A stretch of 64,000 nt of DNA from Corynebacterium sp. GTDB taxonomy: Bacteria > Actinomycetota > Actinomycetes > Mycobacteriales > Mycobacteriaceae. Positions 47,873-56,506 of this stretch are shown here, in pieces. The number at the start of each line of letters is the position of its first letter. The stretch's first letter is position 1. A program made the translations under genes and the position numbers. Location of the stretch: positions 35,102 through 99,101 of the forward strand of contig JAUMZY010000006.1 in the NCBI GenBank assembly GCA_030527885.1, written 5' to 3'. The notes below the pieces were generated by a model. That model was not told where the DNA came from. It saw only the letters and a program-made list of their open reading frames with translations, and searched no databases.

Positions 47873-48142
47873 AAAAGCACCAACTTTATCTGCTGAGTGG
47901 GAAAATCTTACGAACATTCTAACGCACCACACCCCAAAAACATTCCAGCCCTAAATCCCACCAACTCGCCAGCCCATTTTCGAAACACCCAAATAACAAG
48001 CTGCATGCTCGTTTAGTCCTGCGCCTTGCCGAGCATGCTTCCTACTTTGCGGGTAAAACCAGGGTAAAAATCATGTCGCCTGATGGTGGGACATATGCAG
48101 TTACCCGATACGTGAAAGCGTCATGCATATGCCACCAAAATA
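47873..48142. other. Gap between the hydrolase gene and mtr
   Basis: 270 bp with an inverted repeat GCATGCTCG (48003-48011) and CGAGCATGC (48030-48038). It lacks a T-run, so it is either a weak terminator of the hydrolase gene or an operator of mtr. No gene seen. Confidence 0.35.
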
Positions 48143-49177
48143 TTATTGATCGGATGAAACATCAGGGTGCAGCACGGAATCCAACCATTCTTCGCATGTA
48201 TGTAATGCCTGGTTACGCACAGTTTCTTCCGATAAAAAGACATCGTGGACAGCACCAGGAATCCGCCTTGCCGTGACATCATGCGCGATATAAGGCGCCC
48301 ATTGATGAATCTGCTCCACATCCAACAAAGTATCCACATGGTGGGACTCAGCAGAATACGGTCTGCCTAAAACAGATCGCTGTGAACTCAAAACCAACGT
48401 GGGCACACCAGCATCAATCTTGCCGGCATGAACCTTCTTCTGGCCATTTTTTACCGCCCGCAACCACCCCACATATTTCGTGTGCCCATGAACCGGCTTC
48501 AAGGTGAGGTCATAGTCCCATTCCCCATGCCTAGACACATGAATAGTGCTACCATACGTTCCCAAACTTGCCCCCGGAATAACCGTATGCGGCCGTACTT
48601 TACCAATGAGACTAACCACCGGTGATAATCCCATCACCAGCCATTTTGGAACCATCAAATCCAACCAAGGGCTATTCAAAACCAACGCCTTCATATGAGC
48701 ATGAAGATCATGTTGATGTCGCCGCACATGATCCAACCACAACGAAGTAGTTAACCCACCCGTGGAATGAGCCATGATGATTATTTCGTCATGGGTTTTT
48801 GCTAAAAATTCCATGGTCACGGTCAAATCAGTGAAATACTCTGACAAATCCCTAACATAATGCCACGACTGACCTAGCCGATACGATCGACCGCATTTCC
48901 GCAGATCCAAACCATAAAATGCGTAACCATGGTCAGCAAAATACTCAGCAATATGAGCATGGAAAAAATAATCCGACATGCCGTGAACAAAAACAATCGC
49001 AGGTCGGGAAGCATCCCGTGTGCTTGGAACATAACGAACCAACGTGGCATAAATATCAGTCTCCCCATCAGGATCTGGGCCTAACGGAAAAACCAGGTGC
49101 TCGTAATCATCTCCTAGCAAATCAGGTTGCCACTGAACATTAGTCGGGGGAGTAGGGGAATTGGAAAAATTCTTCAT
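48143..49177 (-). CDS. Alpha/beta hydrolase (lysophospholipase-like)
   Basis: A 344-residue hydrolase. The oxyanion motif HGMSDYFFHAHIAEYFADHG (about 70-89), the nucleophile elbow AHSTGG and a late catalytic His in PGAVHDVFLS fit the serine-hydrolase triad of monoacylglycerol lipases. No signal peptide, so it acts in the cytoplasm. Substrate not known. Its place between mtr and the siderophore gene, near mqo, matches what I recall of other corynebacteria. Confidence 0.85.
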   Translation of the reverse strand: MKNFSNSPTPPTNVQWQPDLLGDDYEHLVFPLGPDPDGETDIYATLVRYVPSTRDASRPAIVFVHGMSDYFFHAHIAEYFADHGYAFYGLDLRKCGRSYRLGQSWHYVRDLSEYFTDLTVTMEFLAKTHDEIIIMAHSTGGLTTSLWLDHVRRHQHDLHAHMKALVLNSPWLDLMVPKWLVMGLSPVVSLIGKVRPHTVIPGASLGTYGSTIHVSRHGEWDYDLTLKPVHGHTKYVGWLRAVKNGQKKVHAGKIDAGVPTLVLSSQRSVLGRPYSAESHHVDTLLDVEQIHQWAPYIAHDVTARRIPGAVHDVFLSEETVRNQALHTCEEWLDSVLHPDVSSDQ

Positions 49178-49457
49178 GAATCACACTCTATTAGTAACAC
49201 CACCAAGGTGCAGTATCTGTGGTGCAGTGGGGTGCTGGGTGGTGCCGGATGGTGTGCCGGGTGGGTGCTTGAAGTCCGGCTGCTTAAAAATCCGGAAGGC
49301 TATTTGCCACAGATTAGCCTTCTACACCAAATACTCCTGCTGAAACCTGGCGCTAGTCTTCCATTACCATTGTGACATCTGGCATAGTCAACAATATTGC
49401 TTGTTCACTATGAACCCGCGCCTTGATAAAACAACCTACACGCAGGAAGGGATGCAC

Positions 49458-50246
49458 ATGCCACCTACAGAAAACGCCCGAAAACGCCAACGACCAGTAC
49501 ATACCGCAACACTAGTTGGTAGCCAACCAGTATCGCCCGAACTTATTCGACTCAGTTTCACCTGCCCCGCTTTGGTAGGAATGGAACTGCCATACACAGA
49601 CCACTACGTCAAACTCATGTTTGATGATGTCACCCGCACATACACCCTGCGTACTTTTGACACCGCTACAGGCGCATTCGACATTGATTTTGTCATGCAT
49701 GGGGATATTGGCTTGGCCGGGCCGTGGGCCGCACAAGCGCAACCAGGAGAATCAATTAATTTTAAAGGCCCAGGTGGTCGGTGGAGTCCCGCCGCTGAGT
49801 ATCAAAACTTTGTTCTAGCTGGGGATGAATCAGCAGCACCAGCAGTATGCGCAGCCTTGGAAAAACTACCTGAGCATGCTTCAGCCACTGTTTACTTAGA
49901 GATCAACGACAAAAACTCCCAGTTCGTGGTGCCAACATCACCACGCATCACCATCAATTGGGTTTACCGCGACAACGGTGTTTATGGTGTGGCACTCGCT
50001 GCCGCTGTTCGTGCTGGTGGCATCCCCCAGGAAAAAACCGCATGGTTTATCCATGGAGCTGCTGAAATGATTAAAGATCTGCGGAGATTCCTATTCGTAG
50101 AAAACTCCATTGCAAAACAAGACGTCTCTATCTCCGGATATTGGCGGGTAGGCATGTCGGAAGACCAATGGCAGTCATCAAAACGAGAATTCGTTGCCGC
50201 ACTTGAAGCAGAAGAAGAAAAACTCAAGGGCACACCCTCTGAGTAA
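49458..50246 (+). CDS. Siderophore-interacting protein (FAD/NAD(P)H ferric-siderophore reductase)
   Basis: A 262-residue protein with an FAD-binding beta-barrel (RTYTLRTFDTATGAFDIDFVMHG, about 55-77, near GPWAAQAQPGESINFKGPGG) and a C-terminal NAD(P)-binding domain with AGDESAAPAVCAALEKLP and a conserved late SGYWRVGMSEDQW. Such proteins release iron from imported siderophores in the cytoplasm. ATG at 49458 is chosen because an AGGAAGG site lies 7 nt ahead. No clear DtxR box is seen upstream. It diverges from the hydrolase gene. Confidence 0.9.
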   Translation: MPPTENARKRQRPVHTATLVGSQPVSPELIRLSFTCPALVGMELPYTDHYVKLMFDDVTRTYTLRTFDTATGAFDIDFVMHGDIGLAGPWAAQAQPGESINFKGPGGRWSPAAEYQNFVLAGDESAAPAVCAALEKLPEHASATVYLEINDKNSQFVVPTSPRITINWVYRDNGVYGVALAAAVRAGGIPQEKTAWFIHGAAEMIKDLRRFLFVENSIAKQDVSISGYWRVGMSEDQWQSSKREFVAALEAEEEKLKGTPSE

Positions 50247-51200
50247 TGCTGCATCACTCGGGGGTACTTGGGGCCACTCGGGGTCACTCGGGCGGAGCTA
50301 AGCAACCAGTCAGGTATGTGATGGGGGAATGGTGGATTACATACTCTTTTTAAGGGTTTAGCGAAGCTAAGGCAGCAGTGATTTTCTTTACTCCTTACAT
50401 TTCGCTGCTGCCTTGTGGTGGGGGTTGCTGCCGTGAAGCATGCATATTTTGGAGATGCAATCCACGGCTGAACCTAGAAGGGGAGGCTGTTTGGGGTAGG
50501 TTTAGATGGTTGAAGCTAAGCGGGGTGAGGCACCAGACAGACTAGATCAATATGGTGCAGCTTGTTGCCTAACGTTTAGGCTTTAACCTTTGGGGCTCCT
50601 TGGGCTTTTTGTACTCTTTGGGGCTCGGGCGTTCGGTGCTCGGCGTTTGGCATTTGGATTTTGGTGCTTAAGGCCTGGCATGTGGCATCTGGTGCACGTA
50701 ATTTGTGGCCCTATAAAATTGGGTGATTACTTTGAGGATTTGGTTCGATCCTGCTTATGATTTATCGCCTCACGTGAGGTATTTTTATAATAATAATCCA
50801 ATCAACAGGTAGCAGAATACAAGCAACATGATATCAATCTACCCCCATGCGCATTGTTGCTATATACAGTTACTGGGGGTGGCGTATACACAACTGCTTG
50901 GGGGTAATTTTCGAGCGTAAGATGTCGCTATGGTTGTGACTCGCGCTTCACGGGGGTGATTTCTTTTGGCTTCCACCAGGGAATGCCCAAAATAATGTGA
51001 GGCATCATAAAAAGAAAACGACATTTCCAATACCCCCGATTGAATCGGGCGTAAACTATAACCCCAATGGGCGAGAATACCTTCACGCCTTAATCCAGAA
51101 CCTCCACTTATCACCCCATTAACAGGGGTGATAAGAGTGTTCTTGAACCTAACGGTTGTCCAGCCGATACACGATCGGAAGAAAAACAAGGGAAGTCGAA
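50247..51200. other. 954-bp gap with palindromes and no convincing gene
   Basis: The only reading of any length (50860-51225, minus, 121 codons) has no recognisable family and runs into mqo. Structure is present: an inverted repeat AAGGCAGCAG/CTGCTGCCTT near 50370-50416, a GCCTAAC/GTTTAGGC element near 50567, the 12-bp palindrome CCTCACGTGAGG at 50768-50779, CCCGATT/AATCGGG at 51035-51049, and the hairpin at 51107-51135. The region 50560-50720 is a run of degenerate GG-TTT-rich words, possibly decayed sequence. Confidence 0.4.
51107..51135 (+). promoter_or_regulatory. 11-bp perfect hairpin in front of mqo
   Basis: CTTATCACCCC and GGGGTGATAAG with a 7-nt loop, 66 bp before the mqo start. No T-run follows, so it is more likely an operator or a 5'-UTR element than a terminator. 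Confidence 0.5.
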
Positions 51201-52691
51201 ATGTCAGATTCCGCCAATAACGCAACAGATACAGTAGATGTGGTGCTCATCGGCGCTGGTATCATGAGCGCCACCCTCGGGGCGTTCCTGCGTACACTCG
51301 AACCAAACTGGTCACAAATAGTTTTTGAGCGGTTAGATGCACCAGCCGAAGAATCTTCCTCCCCCTGGAACAATGCAGGTACCGGCCACTCCGCACTCTG
51401 CGAACTCAACTATACCCCAGAAGTACGCGGCCGGATCGAAGTTGCTAACGCACTCGCAGTCAACGAAAAATTCCAAGTCTCACGACAATTCTGGTCCTAT
51501 CAAGTTAACGAAGGCGTCCTCCCAGATCCACGCGAATGGATCAACCCAGTACCGCATGTTTCCTTCGGCCGCGGGGAAGAGCAAGTTGCGTATCTACGCA
51601 AGCGCTACGAGAAACTCTCTAGCCTGCCCCTATTCTCCAACATGCAATTCACCAACGAGCGGCAAAAATTCGAAGAAATGGTCCCGCTCATGGCAGAGGG
51701 ACGACCAGAAACTGACAAGGTTGCACTGTCCTGGACTGATGCTGGTACCGACATCAACTACGGTGCACTCACCAAACAATTCCTCGCAGCCGCCCAAGCC
51801 AACGGCACCGAAATCCGCTACGGATACACCGTACAGAACCTCCGCCGCGAGGGCGATAAGTGGAAAGTCATCGTCAAGAACCGCCACACCGGTGACGTAT
51901 CGGTTACACGCGCAAACTTCGTCTTCATAGGTGCAGGTGGCATGGCTTTGCCACTTCTGCAAAAAGCCCGTATCCCGGAAATCCGTGGCTACGGCGGCTT
52001 CCCCGTATCCGGCGAATGGCTGCGCTGCACCAACCCTGAAGTCATAGTACGCCACTCCGCCAAGGTCTACGGTAAAGCAGCTGTTGGTGCCCCACCAATG
52101 TCCGTCCCACACCTTGACACCCGCATCATCGAAGGCGAAAAAGGCCTGCTCTTTGGCCCATACGCTGGGTGGACACCGAAGTTCCTCAAGCAGGGCTCCT
52201 GGCTGGATCTACCAAGATCACTCAAAGTCACCAACGTGGCTTCCATGCTGTCCGTCGGTTTGAAGGAACTAGGCCTGACCAAGTACCTCATCACTGAGCT
52301 GTTGAAGAACAAAGAAGCCAAGATGGAATCCCTGCGCGAATACATGCCTAACGCCAAAGATGAAGACTGGGAACTCGTCACAGCTGGGCAGCGTGTGCAG
52401 GTAATCAAACCTGTGGTAGGCCCATCCTTCGGCAAGCTAGAATTCGGAACCAACCTGGTCTCCCACCTAGATGGCTCCATTGCTGGTCTCCTCGGCGCTT
52501 CACCTGGTGCATCAATCGCCCCCGCTGCGATGCTTGAAGTCCTAGAACGTTGCTTTGGTGATCACATGATCGAATGGGGCGATAAGATCAAGGAAATGAT
52601 TCCGTCCTACGGCGTCAAGCTCGCAACAAACAAAGCAATGTTCAACGAAATATGGGATTACACCCAAACCACCCTGAAACTGGATCAGTAA
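51201..52691 (+). CDS. mqo: Malate:quinone oxidoreductase
   Basis: A 496-residue membrane-associated FAD enzyme. FAD-binding VVLIGAGIMSATLGAFLRTLEP (about 13-34) and the typical SSPWNNAGTGHSALCELNYTP, GGFPVSGEWLRC and SPGASIAPAAMLE segments are intact. It oxidises malate to oxaloacetate and passes electrons to quinone, working in the TCA cycle of corynebacteria. The start ATG follows AAGGGAAG. A terminator is predicted downstream. Confidence 0.96.
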   Translation: MSDSANNATDTVDVVLIGAGIMSATLGAFLRTLEPNWSQIVFERLDAPAEESSSPWNNAGTGHSALCELNYTPEVRGRIEVANALAVNEKFQVSRQFWSYQVNEGVLPDPREWINPVPHVSFGRGEEQVAYLRKRYEKLSSLPLFSNMQFTNERQKFEEMVPLMAEGRPETDKVALSWTDAGTDINYGALTKQFLAAAQANGTEIRYGYTVQNLRREGDKWKVIVKNRHTGDVSVTRANFVFIGAGGMALPLLQKARIPEIRGYGGFPVSGEWLRCTNPEVIVRHSAKVYGKAAVGAPPMSVPHLDTRIIEGEKGLLFGPYAGWTPKFLKQGSWLDLPRSLKVTNVASMLSVGLKELGLTKYLITELLKNKEAKMESLREYMPNAKDEDWELVTAGQRVQVIKPVVGPSFGKLEFGTNLVSHLDGSIAGLLGASPGASIAPAAMLEVLERCFGDHMIEWGDKIKEMIPSYGVKLATNKAMFNEIWDYTQTTLKLDQ

Positions 52692-52719
52692 TTCCCACTA
52701 TTGAGTTTCATTTTTCAAT

Positions 52720-52788
52720 AAGCCACACACTTATCAGGTATCTTTATTCACCAGATGCCAATAACACCATCATGAGTGTGTGGCTTTT
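52720..52788 (+). terminator. Terminator of mqo with a long loop
   Basis: AAGCCACACACT (52720-52731) and AGTGTGTGGCTT (52775-52786) are exact complements followed by TT; the 43-nt loop is unusually long and may fold on itself. Confidence 0.65.
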
Positions 52789-52853
52789 ACCATGCCAATA
52801 CCATGCTGATTGAACCACCAACAGGCACACCAGCAATAAAACCGAGGTTGCGA

Positions 52854-53927
52854 ATGTCCAAAATAATAGCCACCAAATACCCCTTCTCCGCCGTCGTAGG
52901 CCAAGACCAACTACGACTCTCACTCATCCTCACCGCCATTGCTCCCAGAATTGGTGGTGTAGTCATACGAGGTGAAAAAGGCACAGCCAAAACCACCACC
53001 GTCCGAGCATTCGCAGCGCTTCTCGACGACGCCCCACTCATCAACCTCCCCATCGGGGCAACTGAAGACCGCGTGGTTGGCGCACTCGACCTAGAAACCG
53101 TCCTCACACAAGGAAAAGCCACCTACCGCCCCGGACTACTAGCAGAAGCCAACAACGGAGTACTGTACGTCGACGAAGTCAACCTCCTTGCAGATCACCT
53201 AGTTGATGCACTCCTAGACGCAGCCGCCACTGGCACCGTCACCATCGAACGAGACGGCATATCTCATTCCGCTCCCGCCAATTTCGTCCTCGTGGGCACA
53301 ATGAACCCAGAAGAAGGCGAACTGCGCCCCCAACTGCTTGACCGGTTCGGACTATCCGTTGATGTCGCCGCATCACGCGACGTTGAGATCCGAACAGAAA
53401 TCATAAAACGCCGCCTCGAATTCGAAGATCAACCAGAAGCCTTCGTTGCTAACTGGCAAACCCAAGACGCAGACACCGCGGCACGTATCCGTAACGCCAA
53501 AAACCTGCTGCCTAGCATCACCCTTACCCAAACCAACCTCGCACGAATTGCTCACCTATGCGCAGCCTTCGATGTTGATGGCATGCGGGCAGACCTTGTT
53601 ATTGCACGTACCGCCTGTGCCCATGCTGCGTGGGAAAACCGCACTGATGTTACCGATGATGATATTCGTGTTGCTGCTGAGCTGGCATTGCCGCATCGCC
53701 GTCGTCGCAACCCCTTCGACGAACCAGGTATTGATAGTGATCAACTTGATGACATCATGGAAGAAGCACAAAAACAGTATTCCGATGAACCTCAAGAAGA
53801 ACCAGAAAACACACCAGAAACCCAACAAAACAACACCGAAGACACCCCCACGGATGCTTCTGATGCCGACCATCCTACCACAGAGGAGGTAAGCAGCGCC
53901 GATCAAGGCGCTCCCTTTCACTCCTAA
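52854..53927 (+). CDS. Magnesium/cobalt chelatase ATPase subunit (ChlI/BchI-like)
   Basis: A 357-residue AAA+ ATPase: Walker [10 protein letters not shown] (40-48), Walker [12 protein letters not shown], sensor [19 protein letters not shown]. The C-terminal 60 residues are acidic and unstructured. With a ChlD-type partner it powers insertion of a metal into a tetrapyrrole; no chlorophyll genes are here, so in this cobalamin context it probably supports the CobN cobaltochelatase, a substitution known from other bacteria. ATG at 52854 is chosen for its fit to the family. Confidence 0.88.
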   Translation: MSKIIATKYPFSAVVGQDQLRLSLILTAIAPRIGGVVIRGEKGTAKTTTVRAFAALLDDAPLINLPIGATEDRVVGALDLETVLTQGKATYRPGLLAEANNGVLYVDEVNLLADHLVDALLDAAATGTVTIERDGISHSAPANFVLVGTMNPEEGELRPQLLDRFGLSVDVAASRDVEIRTEIIKRRLEFEDQPEAFVANWQTQDADTAARIRNAKNLLPSITLTQTNLARIAHLCAAFDVDGMRADLVIARTACAHAAWENRTDVTDDDIRVAAELALPHRRRRNPFDEPGIDSDQLDDIMEEAQKQYSDEPQEEPENTPETQQNNTEDTPTDASDADHPTTEEVSSADQGAPFHS

Positions 53928-53997
53928 ACAGCTACGTCGTGTAGCTAACAACACACTAGAAGCAGCGCCGGGTAGGCGGGCTCCTGCTTACACCCGG

Positions 53998-54696
53998 GTG
54001 GGGTCCACGGTGCGAGCCAGTCAGACTGGTTATGGGCTGCATGTGTTAGGTACGTTGCGTGCTGCGGTTGATCGTGGGGCGCGCCTTCATAACGGCCGAG
54101 TGGATTTTCTGCCTGAGGATCTTCGGGGTGCACAACGCCGTGGTAAAGAATCTAACCTCATTGTGTTTGTGGTTGATGCTTCGGGCTCCATGGCTGCCCG
54201 CGATCGTTTGGCTGCGGTGACGGGGGCGGTGCATTCCTTGCTTGGTGATGCTTACCAGCGTCGTGATCATGTCGCAGTGGTGAGTGTCCGGGGACAACAA
54301 CCGGAGGTACTTCTGCCACCAACCGGCAGTATCGACGTTGCTCGGCGCAGGTTGGAGGAGGTGAAAACAGGTGGCAGGACACCATTGCCGGAGGGCTTGA
54401 AGTTGGCTGCGGACATTATTGAACGTGAGCACCGACGGGAACCCGGTAGGCGTGCGATTTTGGTTATCCTTTCTGACGGTAAAGCAACAGGTCCTAATGG
54501 TCTGTCTCATCTGCGGCAGGTTACCCATGATATTGCCCGGCGCGGCTTGGCCGGGAGTATAGTTATTGATTGTGAAAATCAATCCCGAATAAAGCTTGGG
54601 TTGGCAATCGAATTGGCAAACAACCTTGGTGCACCATGCATAAAGGTCAACGAACTCAGTGCAGAAGCTGTCACTGGGGTTGTGAATGCGATCTGA
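53998..54696 (+). CDS. Chelatase von Willebrand-domain subunit (ChlD-like)
   Basis: At least 232 residues with a VWA domain: MIDAS motif VVDASGSMAARDRLAAVTG (about 58-76), then LSDGKATGPNG. It pairs with the ChlI-like ATPase. The first usual start codon is the GTG at 53998, which has no ribosome-binding site. The same frame is open back to 53893 and encodes [20 protein letters not shown] followed by GRRAPAYTRVG, which looks like the expected ChlD linker. The only candidate initiation there is an ATC at 53902, 12 nt after AGGAGG. The true start may thus be non-canonical. Confidence 0.82.
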   Translation: MGSTVRASQTGYGLHVLGTLRAAVDRGARLHNGRVDFLPEDLRGAQRRGKESNLIVFVVDASGSMAARDRLAAVTGAVHSLLGDAYQRRDHVAVVSVRGQQPEVLLPPTGSIDVARRRLEEVKTGGRTPLPEGLKLAADIIEREHRREPGRRAILVILSDGKATGPNGLSHLRQVTHDIARRGLAGSIVIDCENQSRIKLGLAIELANNLGAPCIKVNELSAEAVTGVVNAI

Positions 54697-54754
54697 TTTA
54701 TTTCATAACGACCCTATCTGTATACAACATATTTGATTAATGAAGGAGTAAATA

Positions 54755-55375
54755 ATGCCTAAAGGCAAAATTGATCCCACGAATGTGCCTGACGATGGGC
54801 TCACCACGAAGCAGCGTCGTGCTTTACCTGTTACCGCAATTCACACTGGGCCAGGAAAAGGCAAGTCAACTGCTGCTTTTGGGATGGCGCTGCGTGGCTG
54901 GAACAACGGTTTCAACATTGGGGTTTTCCAGTTTGTTAAGTCCAAGACGTGGAACTCTGGTGAAGAGGCAGTTTTTAAACGACTAGGTCAATTGCATGAT
55001 GAAACTGGTGTGGGTGGTGCAGTTGAATGGCAGAAGCTGGGGCAAGGTTGGTCTTGGTTGAAGAAGACGGAAAGTGAAGAGAAACTTGCTAACCATGCGA
55101 ATGAAGGTTGGCAGGAGATTAAGCGTCGTCTTCAGACTGAAACGCACGACATGTATATCCTTGATGAATTCACCTACCCAATTACTTGGGGGTGGATTGA
55201 TATTGATGATGTGGTAGAGACTCTCAAGAACCGTCCCGGCACGCAGCATGTCATTATGACTGGTCGTAATGCTGACCCCAAGTTGATTGAGGTTGCTGAT
55301 CTTGTTACCGAGATGACCAAGGTCAAGCACCCCATGGATGTTGGACGTAAAGGTCAAGCAGGCATTGAATGGTGA
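54755..55375 (+). CDS. cobO: Cob(I)yrinic acid a,c-diamide adenosyltransferase
   Basis: A 206-residue CobA/CobO/BtuR-type enzyme. P-loop GPGKGKST (32-39), FQFVKSKTWNSGEE, the conserved NEGW and ILDEFTYPITWGWID motifs, and VIMTGRNADPKLIEVADLVTEM. It attaches the adenosyl group to the corrin cobalt. GAAGGAG lies 5-11 nt before the ATG. It is downstream of chlID in the usual actinobacterial order chlID-cobO-cobB-cobA. Confidence 0.96.
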   Translation: MPKGKIDPTNVPDDGLTTKQRRALPVTAIHTGPGKGKSTAAFGMALRGWNNGFNIGVFQFVKSKTWNSGEEAVFKRLGQLHDETGVGGAVEWQKLGQGWSWLKKTESEEKLANHANEGWQEIKRRLQTETHDMYILDEFTYPITWGWIDIDDVVETLKNRPGTQHVIMTGRNADPKLIEVADLVTEMTKVKHPMDVGRKGQAGIEW

Positions 55376-55400
55376 TTGCCCTAGGGCATCCTCTCATGCA

Positions 55401-56198
55401 TCAAGCTACCGCGGTGCCTTCAGGAGAATCAGCCGGAACCGTGGTGGCGGGAGATTCCGCAGCATCTTCAACAGCAGAAATACCGTACAGTTTCGTCAGG
55501 TAGGTGTACAGGTATTCATCTGCTGGTTTGTTTGCCTTTTGAGCAGCCAAGGTTAGCTGTTGGTGGAAAACCTGAGCTGTTTCTTGTTGTAACCGGAGGG
55601 TTACTTCCATGGCACCTGCGGGTAGGGGAGTGATGAGCACAGGCTTGGCTTTATTGAGCTTTGCCTGTTCCCGTCGTTGTGCTTGTTTAGCTGCTTTTTG
55701 TCTGGCGATCTCGTCGACCTTAAGGCGAGCTGCGAGGAGCAGTTTGCGCATGTCTGGGGCAGCAATCCATTCCGGTGAATCACATAGTTCACGTAATTGG
55801 GGGTGGATTTGCTGTAGTTGCTGATCACTTAAGCCCTGGAGGTGCTTGCCAATGATGATGAGGCGGGAAACATCAAGGGTGCCATTGGCTGTGACGCTCT
55901 TGCAGAGGTGGGCGTTGCGACTTAGTACTTGAGCTGCGGCGATGAGATAAGTCGCATGGATTTTGCTGGTTCCTAGCGTGTCTATGATGAGTTCGCGCAG
56001 TTGTGCGGTTTGGTATTGCGGATCATGAACTACATCAAGCAAGAAGGCAAATACTTTTCGGTTGTAGTCCTGCGTGATGCTTTTGAAGCTGGGTGCTTTG
56101 TCGACGGCGGTTGTGATTGCGGGGGTTTGTGCGGCGGTGGGGGTGCACCATTGGATGCGGTTTTTGCGGTTTCTGCGGGTTTTCCGGTTGCGTGACAT
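55401..56198 (-). CDS. Hypothetical protein, coiled and Gln-rich
   Basis: A 265-residue protein without a recognised family. The N-terminus is basic (MSRNRKTRRNRKNR). The middle has helical segments with repeated Leu and Gln (YLIAAAQVLSRNAHLCKSV; LQGLSDQQLQQIHPQLRELC) and a Lys/Gln-rich helix (QKAAKQAQRREQAKLNKAK). The overall look recalls the helical DUF222-like part of corynebacterial HNH-nuclease proteins, but no HNH motif is present. It interrupts the cob genes on the opposite strand. Possibly a remnant or a lineage-specific gene. Confidence 0.5.
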   Translation of the reverse strand: MSRNRKTRRNRKNRIQWCTPTAAQTPAITTAVDKAPSFKSITQDYNRKVFAFLLDVVHDPQYQTAQLRELIIDTLGTSKIHATYLIAAAQVLSRNAHLCKSVTANGTLDVSRLIIIGKHLQGLSDQQLQQIHPQLRELCDSPEWIAAPDMRKLLLAARLKVDEIARQKAAKQAQRREQAKLNKAKPVLITPLPAGAMEVTLRLQQETAQVFHQQLTLAAQKANKPADEYLYTYLTKLYGISAVEDAAESPATTVPADSPEGTAVA

Positions 56199-56316
56199 GG
56201 TGGGGATTCCTAACTTCTGGATAGAAGAAATGATATTTTGGGTGGGGAAGTTTTTCTCTTGCCAACACCATAAGTTGTGGCATCAAGAAAAGCTAGGAAA
56301 AACTCAAAATAATTTT

Positions 56317-56382
56317 GCCTGTGGATAACTAATTTGCTTACCTGGGGAAATGCAAAGGGCTGCGCAACAGTTATCCACAGGC
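56317..56382. promoter_or_regulatory. Inverted pair of DnaA boxes
   Basis: GCCTGTGGATAACT (56317-56330) and AGTTATCCACAGGC (56369-56382) are exact complements separated by 38 nt; each holds a consensus DnaA box. The sequence from about 56425 to 56456 is almost all A and T. Confidence 0.55.
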
Positions 56383-56418
56383 GAATCTGCTAATTAACCC
56401 TTTCTTGGGGCTTTAGAC

Positions 56419-56446
56419 TTGACACCATAAAATTATTTATTAATCT
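56419..56446 (+). promoter_or_regulatory. Predicted cobB promoter
   Basis: Consensus -35 TTGACA (56419-56424), 16-bp AT-rich spacer, TAATCT (56441-56446). Gives a leader of about 55 nt. Confidence 0.5.
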
Positions 56447-56506
56447 TATTAATTTTTTCGGGTTGATTTTCGGGCTTAACTTGACGCTCGATATGATGAA
56501 ACAATC

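Larger units (their letters stand above)
56199..56506. other. 308-bp gap with paired DnaA boxes and an AT-rich tract
   Basis: No gene. It contains an inverted pair of perfect DnaA boxes (56317-56382), then an AT-rich stretch with the cobB promoter. Confidence 0.6.

Noticed and set aside
50860-51225. 121-codon minus-strand reading upstream of mqo
   Set aside because: No recognisable family, no good ribosome-binding site, and it overlaps the mqo start and its hairpin.
56199-56506. Cobalamin riboswitch in front of cobB
   Set aside because: No B12-box-like conserved element or the expected multi-stem length was seen; the gap is filled by DnaA boxes and an AT-rich promoter.
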